From: Sarcina ventriculi | GTDB lineage: Bacteria; Bacillota; Clostridia; Clostridiales; Clostridiaceae | Assembly: GCF_900456775.1 (NCBI RefSeq) | Contig: NZ_UAUL01000001.1 | Span: 372,001 to 436,000, forward strand | Direction of reading: 5' to 3' | DNA length: 64,000 bases | Part shown: positions 17,557 to 26,030 of the stretch, piece after piece | Numbering within the stretch: the first letter of the stretch is position 1 | How the letters are laid out: every line of letters begins with the position of its first letter | The notes under the pieces: generated by a model | Told to the model about the DNA's origin: nothing | Database searches by the model: none | Seen by the model: only the letters and a program-made list of their open reading frames with translations | Translations under genes and position numbers: made by a program

Positions 17557-19068
17557 ATGAAAGATTCAGGCACAAAAGGTGCGGTTTATAAGATATCCCT
17601 TTTAGGTTTAATTGCAATGATATTTCCTACACTATACGGTATAGGTAATCCTCAACAAGCTTACTATCAAATGGGATATGCTTCAATAATTTATATGATA
17701 ATAGGTGCTATTTTCTTCTTTATTCCATATTCGTTTATGGTATCTGAAATGGGTTCGGCTTTTAAAGATAACGAAGGTGGTATTTTTACATGGATGAAAC
17801 ATTCTGTTGGTGAAAAATATTCTATGATAGTTTCTATGATATGGTATGCTGCCCAACTTTTATGGTTCGTTTCTGTCGCTACTACTACTTGGGTAACAAT
17901 TTCAACTGCAATATTTGGTACCGACACCACATCAACTTGGCATTTATTTGGGTTAAACAGTAGTAAAACCCTTGCTATATTAGGTGTCTTACTAATAATT
18001 GGACTAGCAATTATATGCGGTCGTGGTCTTAAAAATTTAACATTTTTATCAACAGTGGCTCTTATTAGTATGATAGTTATACATATTGTTGTAATTGGCG
18101 GAGCTATTTTAGTATTTGTAATGGCTGGAGGTCACTTTGCACAACCTATGATACATAGTGTAAAAGGAGTTTTTGTAGGTCCAAATCCTAATTATTCAAC
18201 TCCACTTGAAGTTGTAGCTTTCTTTGTTTTCATAGTATTTGATTACGGCGGAATGGAAGTTATAGCTGGACTTGCTGATAAAGTTAAAAATCCTCATAAA
18301 AATGTTCCAAAAGGTATTATCATATCCACTATAATAATAACTGGTCTTATGATTGGAATAGTTATATTCCTTGGAATGTATGCTAATTGGGATAAAGTTT
18401 TAGGTGGTTCTGGAGTAAACCTTGCTAACTATTCAGTTTATTTAACTGATAATTTAGGTGTTAAAATAGGTAATGCTTTAGGGATGAATGCTACAGCTTC
18501 TGCTGCTTTAGGACTTTGGCTTAATAGAATACTTTCTTGGTCAGCTGCTGTTGGTTTAGCAATTTTACCACTTAGAGTATTCTCTCCTATTCAACAATTA
18601 TTTAGAGGTGTACCAAAAGGAGTTTTCCCTGAAAAATTAGCTAAAGAAAATAAGCATGGTGTTGCAATGAACGCTGTTTGGCTTCAAACTGCTATTGTAT
18701 GCTTTATTGTATTCTTATTAGGATTCACAACTTCAGGAAGTTCATCAAGCCTTTACAATACTGTTGTACTTATAATGACAGTTGCTATGACTGTACCATA
18801 CTTCTTTATAGTTGTAACTTATATTAAATTTAAAAAGAATAAAAATATTAAAAAATCTTATGAATTTTATAGCGTTAAATCTGGTCTTTTCTGGGGATTT
18901 ATAGCTGCTGCTGTATTAGGTTTTGCAAATTTATTTGCTATAATACAACCTGCTCTTAGCGGAAATATCTCAAGCTCAATTTGGCTTGCATCAGGTCCTG
19001 TAATATTTGGATTTATAGGCTGGATTTTATATTCTAGATATAAACGTAAAATGTCTAATTCAAAATAA
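17557..19068 (+). CDS. APC permease, YjeM-like (glutamate/GABA antiporter family)
   Basis: A 503-residue amino-acid permease with about twelve membrane segments, close in pattern to E. coli YjeM: LLGLIAMIFPTLYGIGNPQQAYYQMGY at the start, then VSEMGSAFKDNEGGIFTWM and FDYGGMEVIAGLADKVKNP. Substrate is not established for the family. A second, closely similar gene follows at 19445, so the pair is a tandem duplication. AAAGGATGATT precedes the ATG, and the same sequence precedes the second copy. Its own terminator separates it from the paralogue. Confidence 0.85.
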   Translation: MKDSGTKGAVYKISLLGLIAMIFPTLYGIGNPQQAYYQMGYASIIYMIIGAIFFFIPYSFMVSEMGSAFKDNEGGIFTWMKHSVGEKYSMIVSMIWYAAQLLWFVSVATTTWVTISTAIFGTDTTSTWHLFGLNSSKTLAILGVLLIIGLAIICGRGLKNLTFLSTVALISMIVIHIVVIGGAILVFVMAGGHFAQPMIHSVKGVFVGPNPNYSTPLEVVAFFVFIVFDYGGMEVIAGLADKVKNPHKNVPKGIIISTIIITGLMIGIVIFLGMYANWDKVLGGSGVNLANYSVYLTDNLGVKIGNALGMNATASAALGLWLNRILSWSAAVGLAILPLRVFSPIQQLFRGVPKGVFPEKLAKENKHGVAMNAVWLQTAIVCFIVFLLGFTTSGSSSSLYNTVVLIMTVAMTVPYFFIVVTYIKFKKNKNIKKSYEFYSVKSGLFWGFIAAAVLGFANLFAIIQPALSGNISSSIWLASGPVIFGFIGWILYSRYKRKMSNSK

Positions 19069-19099
19069 AATAAAAAATATTTAAATAAAAATATTAAGT

Positions 19100-19134
19100 A
19101 AAGAAATCTAAAATTTTAAATTTTAGATTTCTTT
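19100..19134 (+). terminator. Terminator between the two YjeM-like genes
   Basis: A 17-bp perfect stem (AAAGAAATCTAAAATTT) with a 1-base spacer is followed by T6ATT. Confidence 0.9.
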
Positions 19135-19444
19135 TTTATTTATGAATATTAATTGTGTTCATATTTCATTTTTATTTGTAACAGTCCCATCTCCCTACTT
19201 CATATTATCATAATTTTTTTCTATTTTTGTTAACATTTTATTAAATAATTATTAATTTTTTATGTTAAAAATTAATAATTGCATTTATTTTTTATATTTT
19301 TTATGATAAATTATTAAATATAATACAAGTTTATAATTCTTATATAAAAATTATCATATGCATATTATCTTTTTAAAAATTCATTTTAGCTTTTAAGATA
19401 TTTTAAACTGTGTTACTCTATATTTCTATGAAAGGATGATTAAA
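19135..19444. other. Intergenic region upstream of second YjeM-like gene
   Basis: About 300 AT-rich bases. Unlike the region before the first copy, no TGAATAA/TTATTCA repeats are present. A separate promoter is expected because a strong terminator lies upstream, but I could not place it with confidence. Confidence 0.35.
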
Positions 19445-20998
19445 TTGGAAAAACCAAATTTAAAAAATAATGTATATAAAATTTCCCTTTTAGGATTCAT
19501 AGCAATGATTTTCCCTAACCTTTATGGTATCGCTAACCCACAGCAAGCTTTTTATCAAATGGGGTACGCAGCAATAATATATATGATAGTGGGCGCAATA
19601 CTTTTCTTCATTCCATATTCTTTTATGGTGTCTGAAATGGGTTCTGCCTTTAAAGATAAACAAGGCGGTATTTTTATCTGGATGAAAGAATCTATGGGAG
19701 AAAAATATTCTCTTATAGTCACTATGATATGGTATGGCTCTCAAGTTTTATGGTTCGTTACAACAGCAACAATAACTTGGGTTGTAGTATCAACTGCTAT
19801 TTTCGGTAAAGATATGACATCTACTTGGACATTTTTAGGACTTAACAATTCACAAACTCTAGCAATTTTAGGAGTTATCTTAATAGTAGTTATAGCTCTT
19901 GCTTCTGGCTTTGGAGTAAAAAATCTAACATTCTTATCAACAGTAGCATTAGTTAGTATGATAGTTATACATATACTTATAATTGGCGGCTCTTTAATAA
20001 TATTTGCATCTTCAGGGTTTCACTTTTCTCAACCTATGATTTCATCTTTTAAAGGAGTATTCATTGGACCTAATCCAAACTATTCTACCCCTCTTGCCGC
20101 TACAGGATTCTTTGTTTTTGTAGTATTTATGTATGGTGGTATGGAGATAATAGCAGGGCTTGCTGACCAAGTTAAAAATCCTACAAAAAACGTTCCAAAA
20201 GGAATTATTTTTTCAACAATTATAATAACTGGTCTTATGGTAGGTATAGTATTATTAATTGGTATGTATATAAATTGGAAACAAGTTTTAAGTGGACAAG
20301 ACGTTAGCCTTGGTAATTTCTCAGTTTACGAAGTACAAGCTATGGGTATTAAACTTGGTCATGTTTTTGGGCTTAATCAAGCTGCTTCCATAAATCTTGG
20401 ACTATGGCTTAATAGAATACTTTCATGGTCTACAGCTATTGCACTTGCAGTTTTACCACTTAAAGTTTATGCTCCTATCAAACAATTATTTAAAGGAGTT
20501 CCTAAAGGACTTTTACCAGAAAAACTAACCAGAGAAAATAAAAATGGTATTCCTATGAATGCTGTTTGGCTTCAAACTATTATAGTAAGTGCTTTTTTAA
20601 TAGCTATAGGATTTAGCGGTGGTAGTACATCAACTGCTCTTTACAATAAAGTTGTACTTATAATGACAGTTGCCATGACTGTACCATATTTCTTTATTGT
20701 TATTGCTTACATAAAATTTAAGAAAAATAAAAATATTAAAAAATCTTATGAATTCTTTAGCGTAAAATCTGGTGTTGTTTGGGGAATAATTACAGCAGCT
20801 ACACTATTATTTGCTAATATATTCTCAATCATACAACCTATTTTAGAAGGTGAAACAAATGCACTTTCAAATACTTTATGGCTTGCAGCAGGCCCTATAA
20901 TTTTTGCAGCTGTAGGTTGGATTTTATATAAAAGATATGAAATTAAAAAGAAAAGATTAGTTAATGAAAATTTAGATAATAATAATTTAACCGCCTAA
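19445..20998 (+). CDS. APC permease, YjeM-like paralogue
   Basis: A 517-residue paralogue of the upstream permease; most segments match almost word for word (MIFPNLYGIANPQQAFYQMGY, VPKGIIFSTIIITGLMVGIV, LIMTVAMTVPYFFIV). The clear differences are in the periplasmic loops and in FMYGGMEIIAGLADQ, where the first copy has FDYGGMEVIAGLADK; the Asp-to-Met swap in a segment could change substrate choice. The likely start is TTG at 19445: AAAGGA is seven to nine bases upstream, while an ATG at 19436 is part of that site. Confidence 0.85.
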   Translation: MEKPNLKNNVYKISLLGFIAMIFPNLYGIANPQQAFYQMGYAAIIYMIVGAILFFIPYSFMVSEMGSAFKDKQGGIFIWMKESMGEKYSLIVTMIWYGSQVLWFVTTATITWVVVSTAIFGKDMTSTWTFLGLNNSQTLAILGVILIVVIALASGFGVKNLTFLSTVALVSMIVIHILIIGGSLIIFASSGFHFSQPMISSFKGVFIGPNPNYSTPLAATGFFVFVVFMYGGMEIIAGLADQVKNPTKNVPKGIIFSTIIITGLMVGIVLLIGMYINWKQVLSGQDVSLGNFSVYEVQAMGIKLGHVFGLNQAASINLGLWLNRILSWSTAIALAVLPLKVYAPIKQLFKGVPKGLLPEKLTRENKNGIPMNAVWLQTIIVSAFLIAIGFSGGSTSTALYNKVVLIMTVAMTVPYFFIVIAYIKFKKNKNIKKSYEFFSVKSGVVWGIITAATLLFANIFSIIQPILEGETNALSNTLWLAAGPIIFAAVGWILYKRYEIKKKRLVNENLDNNNLTA

Positions 20999-21076
20999 TA
21001 TTAATAAAGAATACTTTTCTTTATTAATTTAGATATATAAAATTTCCCTTAAATATTAAGTTACACTTTAATCAGG

Positions 21077-21107
21077 AAAAAGAGATTACAATTAGTAATC
21101 TCTTTTT
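21077..21107. terminator. Bidirectional terminator
   Basis: AAAAAGAGATTAC/GTAATCTCTTTTT, a 13-bp stem with a 5-base loop, then TATTTTT. It lies between the permease and the convergent TetR gene. Confidence 0.88.
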
Positions 21108-21153
21108 ATTTTTACAAAGCTATTTATATGTACAACTAATAAACAACACTTTT

Positions 21154-21711
21154 TTAATCATTCATTTTTATGCTAAAATTTAAAGATAAATAAAATTCAT
21201 CAAAACTTATGCTATTATCCTTACATATAAAAATTATGTTATTTAAAATAAGCTTTGACAATTTTTCATCTTCAATTGTATAACTTATATCACCCTTATT
21301 TTTATGAAATACTAAAATTTCTTTTAAAATATTTTCATAAGGAATAAGTATTCTATCATTTCTATATCTATGCTCTCTAGCTCCGTTTGAAATCATCACC
21401 ATAAATGTATCTAAGTAATTCTTTAAAAATTCATTAACTCCATCATACATAATATACATTTTTTCTTTAAAATTTAAGTCTTGATTCTTCATTTTAGTAG
21501 CAGTTGATGCAATTATTTTTTCCCAATCAGCCTTTATAATTGCGTTAACAATTTCATCTTTATTTTTATAATAATTATAAAATGTACCTATTGCAATATC
21601 ACATTCTTTAACTAAATCTCTAATATTTAAAGAATTATATCCTTTAAATATCAATATTTCCCTGCCTTTAACCATCAATTTTTCTCTCAAATTATTTATA
21701 ATTTTAGGCAT
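21154..21711 (-). CDS. TetR-family transcriptional regulator
   Basis: A 185-residue regulator. The N-terminal helix-turn-helix is clear: GREILIFKGYNSLNIRDLVKECDIAIGTFYNYYKNKDEI. The C-terminal ligand domain is not recognisable. AAGGAGG lies eight bases before the ATG. It is convergent with the second YjeM-like gene and divergent from nothing obvious, so its target is unclear; an inverted repeat upstream at 21762-21788 suggests autoregulation. Confidence 0.85.
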   Translation of the reverse strand: MPKIINNLREKLMVKGREILIFKGYNSLNIRDLVKECDIAIGTFYNYYKNKDEIVNAIIKADWEKIIASTATKMKNQDLNFKEKMYIMYDGVNEFLKNYLDTFMVMISNGAREHRYRNDRILIPYENILKEILVFHKNKGDISYTIEDEKLSKLILNNIIFICKDNSISFDEFYLSLNFSIKMND

Positions 21712-21761
21712 ATCTCTTCCTCCTTGTGAACTATGTTCAGTATAAAATAGCTTTATACACC

Positions 21762-21788
21762 ATTTAGTATATTAACTTTATACTAAAT
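21762..21788 (-). promoter_or_regulatory. Inverted repeat, possible TetR operator
   Basis: ATTTAGTATA and its complement TATACTAAAT are separated by 7 bases, about 50 bases upstream of the TetR-family start codon. Position and size fit an autoregulatory operator; this is inference. Confidence 0.45.
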
Positions 21789-21905
21789 ATAATTTATAAC
21801 TGTAAAAATATTAACCAAAAATAACCTACTCTTTTAATTATCTTACTAAAATCCTACAAAATCAATAGAAATATTTTATTTATAGAAATTTATATTTTAT
21901 TTATA

Positions 21906-21954
21906 TTTAAAATTGCTAATTTTAGATTTTTAGTCTAAAATCAACAATTTTAAA
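21906..21954 (-). terminator. Hairpin after Suv3-like helicase gene
   Basis: TTTAAAATTG pairs with CAATTTTAAA, with an inner AATTTTAGA/TCTAAAATC stem. The U tract is weak, so termination is probable rather than certain. Confidence 0.55.
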
Positions 21955-21968
21955 CACACTAAAATATT

Positions 21969-23726
21969 CTAAATTCCAACTAATATTTCATTTATTTCAT
22001 CACTAACTCTTCTTCTCTCCTTATAAACCCATTCTACATCAAATTTTAAATTAAATATTTTAGAAAAAGAATAGTACATACTTATTTTTTGATAATAATT
22101 CTCTAACTCCTCTAAGTTGCCACTAAAACATTCTGGCTTTGTCAAACTTTTTAATTTAGCGACAAAAAGTTCATCTACATATTCCAAAAATTTATCCATA
22201 AGATCTTCATTTGAAACATCAAAAGGTACTTTTAAAAGATTCCATTGTATATCTTCACGTAATCTATATCTTTTTATTTTATCTAAAATTATTAAATATT
22301 CACTTATATCCATTTTCCTATAATAACTAACTTTTTCTTCTCTACTACTCCAAAGAGCTAATTTTTCATTAAGAGGCAATGTTTTTATATTTAATATTGC
22401 ATCAGATGGACCAACCACAGCCTTTTCAATAAAATCATCAGTAGCTTCTATTTTTTCTTTTATAAAATCTTGTGTATCTCCTACTGATGCTACATAACCT
22501 ATATCATAAATTCCTTTTCTCCCTGCTCTTCCCGCAACCTGCTTAACTTCTTGAGATGTTAATTCACGAACATCATCTCCATCAAATTTCTTAATTGACA
22601 TAAATACAATTCTTTTTATTGGAAGATTTACCCCCATACCTATTGCATCTGTTGAAACTAAGACATTGGCTTCTTTATTTATAAATTGATTATACTGCAT
22701 CTTTCTAACTTCTGGCGGAAGAGCTCCATAAATTATGCTAGTTTTAATTCCATTATCAGCATATTGCTTTGCTATTTCTAAAACCCTCTTTTTAGAAAAT
22801 ACAATTAAAGCATCTCCATCATTTACATCTTTATAATTAAAACTTTTATATTGAACCTCTAGTGGCGTATTTCTTTTATATTCTTTTATTTCATATTCAT
22901 CACCACAATCCTCAATTATAGTTTTTAATATATCTTTTGAGTTCAAAGCTCCACATATATGAATTTCTCTACATTTTAATCCTAATAGAGCTCTAGTCCA
23001 AGCATTACCTCTTTGTGAGTCATTTATCATTTGAATTTCATCTATAACTACAATATCATAATCTTGCTTCAAATTCGCTTTTTCTATAGTACACGACATA
23101 TGAGTTGCACCAAGCTTTATAACCTCCTCTTCACCTGTTGATAAATCACAAATAACATTATCGTTATTTAATCTCTCAAATATTTCTAAAGCTAAAATTC
23201 TAAGAGGAGATAAGTACAATCCTTTTTTAGCACTTTTTAATTTCTCAATAGCATTATAAGTTTTTCCCGTATTTGTATCTCCTAAATGAATATAAAATTT
23301 TCTCTTAATTCTTCTAGCTAATGGATACTCATCTTTTGGATTATCAGGAAAATTTTCATCAAATTCCTTTGCAATCATTTTAGGTATATGATTTTTAGTT
23401 AAAACAGTAATTATTCCAGAATTTAAAAATACATTATAATTTCCTCTTAAAACCTCATAAAAATCAAAATCTGTTCCATTTCTTTTATTATAAGCTTCTA
23501 ATATTTTTTTCCCTGTTTCTTCTAAAAGAGATTCGTACCTTTCATAAATATCATTAAAATCCTTAAAAGTTTCCTTCTTCATTGATTTTAATTGAATAAG
23601 CTTTTTTCTTATGGTTGCTTCATGCTCAAACAAAGCATTTCCTTTCGAATTATGTACAATTTCTTCTATCTGCTTTATTTGATTTTTTAATTTTTTAAAT
23701 TCTCTTTGTTCTGCATTTCCTTTCAT
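21969..23726 (-). CDS. SUV3-like superfamily 2 RNA helicase
   Basis: A 585-residue DExH-type helicase resembling mitochondrial SUV3. Features: an N-terminal coiled region (about 1-130), Walker A GDTNTGKT (about 153-160), YLSPLRILALEIFERLN, motif II DEIQ (with MINDSQRGNAWTRALLG), VFSKKRVLEIA, YGALPPEVR, STDAIGMGVNLP and motif VI QVAGRAGRKG (about 430). A C-terminal Suv3-type extension follows. Mitochondrial SUV3 unwinds RNA for degradation with PNPase; a similar RNA-turnover role here is inference. The gene stands alone. The ATG lies after an AGGAAGAAG-like site. Confidence 0.8.
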   Translation of the reverse strand: MKGNAEQREFKKLKNQIKQIEEIVHNSKGNALFEHEATIRKKLIQLKSMKKETFKDFNDIYERYESLLEETGKKILEAYNKRNGTDFDFYEVLRGNYNVFLNSGIITVLTKNHIPKMIAKEFDENFPDNPKDEYPLARRIKRKFYIHLGDTNTGKTYNAIEKLKSAKKGLYLSPLRILALEIFERLNNDNVICDLSTGEEEVIKLGATHMSCTIEKANLKQDYDIVVIDEIQMINDSQRGNAWTRALLGLKCREIHICGALNSKDILKTIIEDCGDEYEIKEYKRNTPLEVQYKSFNYKDVNDGDALIVFSKKRVLEIAKQYADNGIKTSIIYGALPPEVRKMQYNQFINKEANVLVSTDAIGMGVNLPIKRIVFMSIKKFDGDDVRELTSQEVKQVAGRAGRKGIYDIGYVASVGDTQDFIKEKIEATDDFIEKAVVGPSDAILNIKTLPLNEKLALWSSREEKVSYYRKMDISEYLIILDKIKRYRLREDIQWNLLKVPFDVSNEDLMDKFLEYVDELFVAKLKSLTKPECFSGNLEELENYYQKISMYYSFSKIFNLKFDVEWVYKERRRVSDEINEILVGI

Positions 23727-23856
23727 ACTTCTTCCTTTCTCCCTGCTTCCAAAATCTTATAATATTAATATTAGTATACACCATATTTTTTAATAATTTC
23801 ACAATTTAAAACTAATTTTATATTAATTATCTAGCATATATCCGCAAATAAAAAAA

Positions 23857-23880
23857 CCCCTCTAAAAATATCAGAGAGGT
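23857..23880 (-). terminator. Terminator after DUF2164 gene
   Basis: ACCTCTCT pairs with AGAGGGGT (one mismatch) and is followed on the minus strand by TTTTTTTATTT. Confidence 0.85.
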
Positions 23881-23891
23881 ATACACTATAA

Positions 23892-24251
23892 TTATTCCCT
23901 AACTTCTAAAAGCGATTCTATCTTTTCAATTACGTAAATATAAGCATCTACTATGCCTTCATTATATATCTCTGGCATAACCTTTTCTACAAAAAAATCT
24001 AAAAATATACCAAAATCCTCATCTTTTAATTCTTTATTACTTCTTTCATTAAAATACTCTTTTATATCCTTTTCTAACTTAGCCCTTTTTTCAGCTGTTA
24101 AATTTAACTTTATATTCTTATTTTCCAACCCTTTATTTTTAAAGAAACTATTACAAATAAAATTATAGCAATTCCCATCTGCATCATAATAATCTTCTTT
24201 ACTTCCGTAATAACCATCTTGTTTGCTATAATCATATGAATTATCACTCAA
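23892..24251 (-). CDS. DUF2164 family protein
   Basis: A 119-residue protein. Residues about 47-115 match the DUF2164 pattern: LTAEKRAKLEKDIKEYFNER, then FGIFLDFFVEKVMPEIYNEGIVDAY. The first 45 residues are Tyr/Asp/Gly-rich (DGYYGSKEDYYDADGNCYN) and look disordered. Family function is unknown. The start is TTG at 24251, with AAGGAG nine bases upstream; an intervening ATG leads to a stop after two codons. Confidence 0.7.
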   Translation of the reverse strand: MSDNSYDYSKQDGYYGSKEDYYDADGNCYNFICNSFFKNKGLENKNIKLNLTAEKRAKLEKDIKEYFNERSNKELKDEDFGIFLDFFVEKVMPEIYNEGIVDAYIYVIEKIESLLEVRE

Positions 24252-24492
24252 GGCATCTCACTCCTTTTCAACTATTTAGGCTATATATTTTATTCATCTA
24301 AAGCAACCATAGTTACCATAAATAAAAGTAAAAGCTATAATATATTTTATTAGTTTTTATTATGTTTTGTTCTTAATTTTGAGTTAAAAAGTTAATTTAA
24401 TAATATTTATGTTTATATCATAAAAAATTGCTAATAATATATAAGAACATTTTATTTATATAGAAATGTCAAAAAGAAAGGATGGTGACTAC

Positions 24493-24508
24493 CCTATAAT
24501 TTATAGGT
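24493..24508 (+). promoter_or_regulatory. Hairpin covering a ribosome binding site
   Basis: CCTATAA T TTATAGG is a perfect 7-bp hairpin whose right arm contains the AGGT site of the small membrane protein gene at 24515. A second site, AAAGGATGGTG, lies just upstream and starts only a five-codon frame. This layout could limit translation; it is inference. Confidence 0.35.
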
Positions 24509-24514
24509 AAAAAT

Positions 24515-24817
24515 ATGAGCTTAAACATTGGTATAAATAATAAAAAAACACTAAAAAATCTTAGAAAAATGACTAAAATCCCTAAAAAATCTTACAACAA
24601 TTATTATTCTTATAAACACAATATTGAACCTTCTTACAATAATTATGAACATGATAAAACAACAAAGCATAAGCTTTTTAATCATGATTTTCTAGGAAAT
24701 AATAAATGTTGCTTAAAAGAAATGATGGAAAGTAATAAATGTAAAACCCTTGCAATTGCAGGAGCTGGAATTTCTTTAGGTCTTTTAGGCGTATACATGT
24801 TAAAAAAAAGATATTAA
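24515..24817 (+). CDS. Small basic protein with C-terminal membrane anchor
   Basis: A 100-residue protein I do not recognise. The first ~70 residues are rich in Lys, Asn, Tyr and His. Residues about 78-95 (LAIAGAGISLGLLGVYML) are one membrane helix followed by KKRY, so it is probably tail-anchored with the basic part in the cytoplasm. Two adjacent Cys are at about 66-67. AGGT eight bases before the ATG is a modest ribosome binding site. A perfect palindrome after the gene supports it as a real unit. Confidence 0.55.
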   Translation: MSLNIGINNKKTLKNLRKMTKIPKKSYNNYYSYKHNIEPSYNNYEHDKTTKHKLFNHDFLGNNKCCLKEMMESNKCKTLAIAGAGISLGLLGVYMLKKRY

Positions 24818-24820
24818 AAA

Positions 24821-24848
24821 TTTAGGCTGTATTTAAATACAGCCTAAA
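24821..24848. terminator. Bidirectional terminator
   Basis: A perfect 28-base palindrome built from TTTAGGCTGTATTT and its complement lies between convergent stop codons. The U tract is on the minus strand (TTTTTAAT). Confidence 0.85.
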
Positions 24849-24850
24849 TT

Positions 24851-25327
24851 CTATCTTGATATATCCGCAAATTCTCCAGAGGTAACTTTAATTAAATCGT
24901 CAGGTTTTAATTGGACTTGAACTCCTATTTTTCCAGCACTAACTACGATAATATCTAAATCCTTTGCTGAAATATCTATAAATGTCTTATACATTTTTTT
25001 CATTCCTATTGGAGAACATCCCCCTCTAATATACCCTGTATGCTTATTTATATCTTTAACAGGTATCATTTCAACATTTTTTTCTTTCGCAACTTTAGCA
25101 GCTTTTTTTAAATCAAGCTCACTCTCAACTGGAATAACAAAAACAAAAAGCTCTCTATCGCTTCCTTGTGTTACTAATGTTTTAAAAACCTCTTTAGGAT
25201 TTTTATTTATTTTTTGTGCTACTGACACTCCATCTATTTTTCCATCTTTATTATCATATGTACTAACAATATACTCGATTTTCTTTGAATCTAATATACG
25301 CATAGCATTAGTCTTAACATTTCCCAT
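24851..25327 (-). CDS. ybaK: YbaK/EbsC-type Cys-tRNA deacylase
   Basis: Trans-editing enzyme that removes Cys mischarged on tRNA(Pro). The 158-residue protein has the family blocks GVSVAQKINKNPKEVFKTLVTQG (with the catalytic-site Lys), VFVIPVESELDLKKAAKVA, and YIRGGCSPIGMKKMYKTFID. Length is normal. The ATG at 25327 has GGTG eight bases upstream; an ATG at 25333 and GTG at 25336 are too close to it. It is followed by the terminator palindrome. Confidence 0.88.
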   Translation of the reverse strand: MGNVKTNAMRILDSKKIEYIVSTYDNKDGKIDGVSVAQKINKNPKEVFKTLVTQGSDRELFVFVIPVESELDLKKAAKVAKEKNVEMIPVKDINKHTGYIRGGCSPIGMKKMYKTFIDISAKDLDIIVVSAGKIGVQVQLKPDDLIKVTSGEFADISR

Positions 25328-25350
25328 TTTCATCACACCATTTCTATATT

Positions 25351-25860
25351 TTATAATTTTAAATAAAGCATATTTATTTTTACTATAATATTATATAATG
25401 TCTTTCCCACAAATAACATTATAAAAAAATTACCTATCATATGGATAATATCAAAAACAATTCCACTAATCCAGTATACAAAGGCTAAACCAGCACCACC
25501 AACAAAAATATATGATATAGCATAAAATGCTCCAAATAAGAAACCAAATGTAGCAGAAAACAATGAAAGTATGAAATAATTTTCTTTTAAATATTTACTT
25601 AAAATAATAGTTATCACACATAAAAGCGGCCATATTATCAAATATCCTAAAATCCATAGACCAAATCCATAAAAAATTCCCATTAACATAATAAATAGCG
25701 TTATACTATACAAAGTTTTGTATCTGTAAATAAGAGAAAAAATTATAATAAATAAACTTATAACCTCAATGTTTGGAATAAACTGAAATATATATTGACC
25801 TAAAAACATAAGCGAACCTAACATTGATAAAGTAACTAATTCCTTAACTGTGATTTTCAT
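25351..25860 (-). CDS. Membrane protein, ECF transporter S-component-like
   Basis: A 169-residue very hydrophobic protein with about five or six membrane segments. The pattern (short N-terminal KITVKELVTLSMLGSLMFLGQYI, clustered helices, FGFLFGAFYAISYIFVGGAGLAFVYWISGIVFD) fits the substrate-binding S subunits of energy-coupling-factor transporters, which partner with a shared EcfAAT module encoded elsewhere. The substrate cannot be read. No good ribosome binding site precedes the ATG, and a small hairpin (25870-25889) lies just upstream. It is 23 bases before ybaK and may be cotranscribed. Confidence 0.6.
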   Translation of the reverse strand: MKITVKELVTLSMLGSLMFLGQYIFQFIPNIEVISLFIIIFSLIYRYKTLYSITLFIMLMGIFYGFGLWILGYLIIWPLLCVITIILSKYLKENYFILSLFSATFGFLFGAFYAISYIFVGGAGLAFVYWISGIVFDIIHMIGNFFIMLFVGKTLYNIIVKINMLYLKL

Positions 25861-25918
25861 AATTTTTAAATTAGAACTCTAAAATTCTAATAACCTTTCT
25901 ATTTAAATATATAAAATA

Positions 25919-25949
25919 AAAATAGGTACAACATTAATGTACCTATTTT
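25919..25949 (-). terminator. Second hairpin downstream of speE
   Basis: AAATAGGTACA/TGTACCTATTT with a 7-base loop, then TTATTTTATAT on the minus strand. It is either a backup terminator for speDE or an attenuator ahead of the S-component-like gene. Confidence 0.6.
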
Positions 25950-25986
25950 TATTATATACAAAGTTAAACTATTTATTTAAAAACAA

Positions 25987-26024
25987 AAATAGATTATAAG
26001 CTAAACAAAACTTATAATCTATTT
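25987..26024 (-). terminator. Terminator after speE
   Basis: A 14-bp perfect stem (AAATAGATTATAAG) with a 10-base loop, followed by TTTTTGTTTTTAAA on the minus strand. Confidence 0.85.
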
Positions 26025-26030
26025 AGTAAT

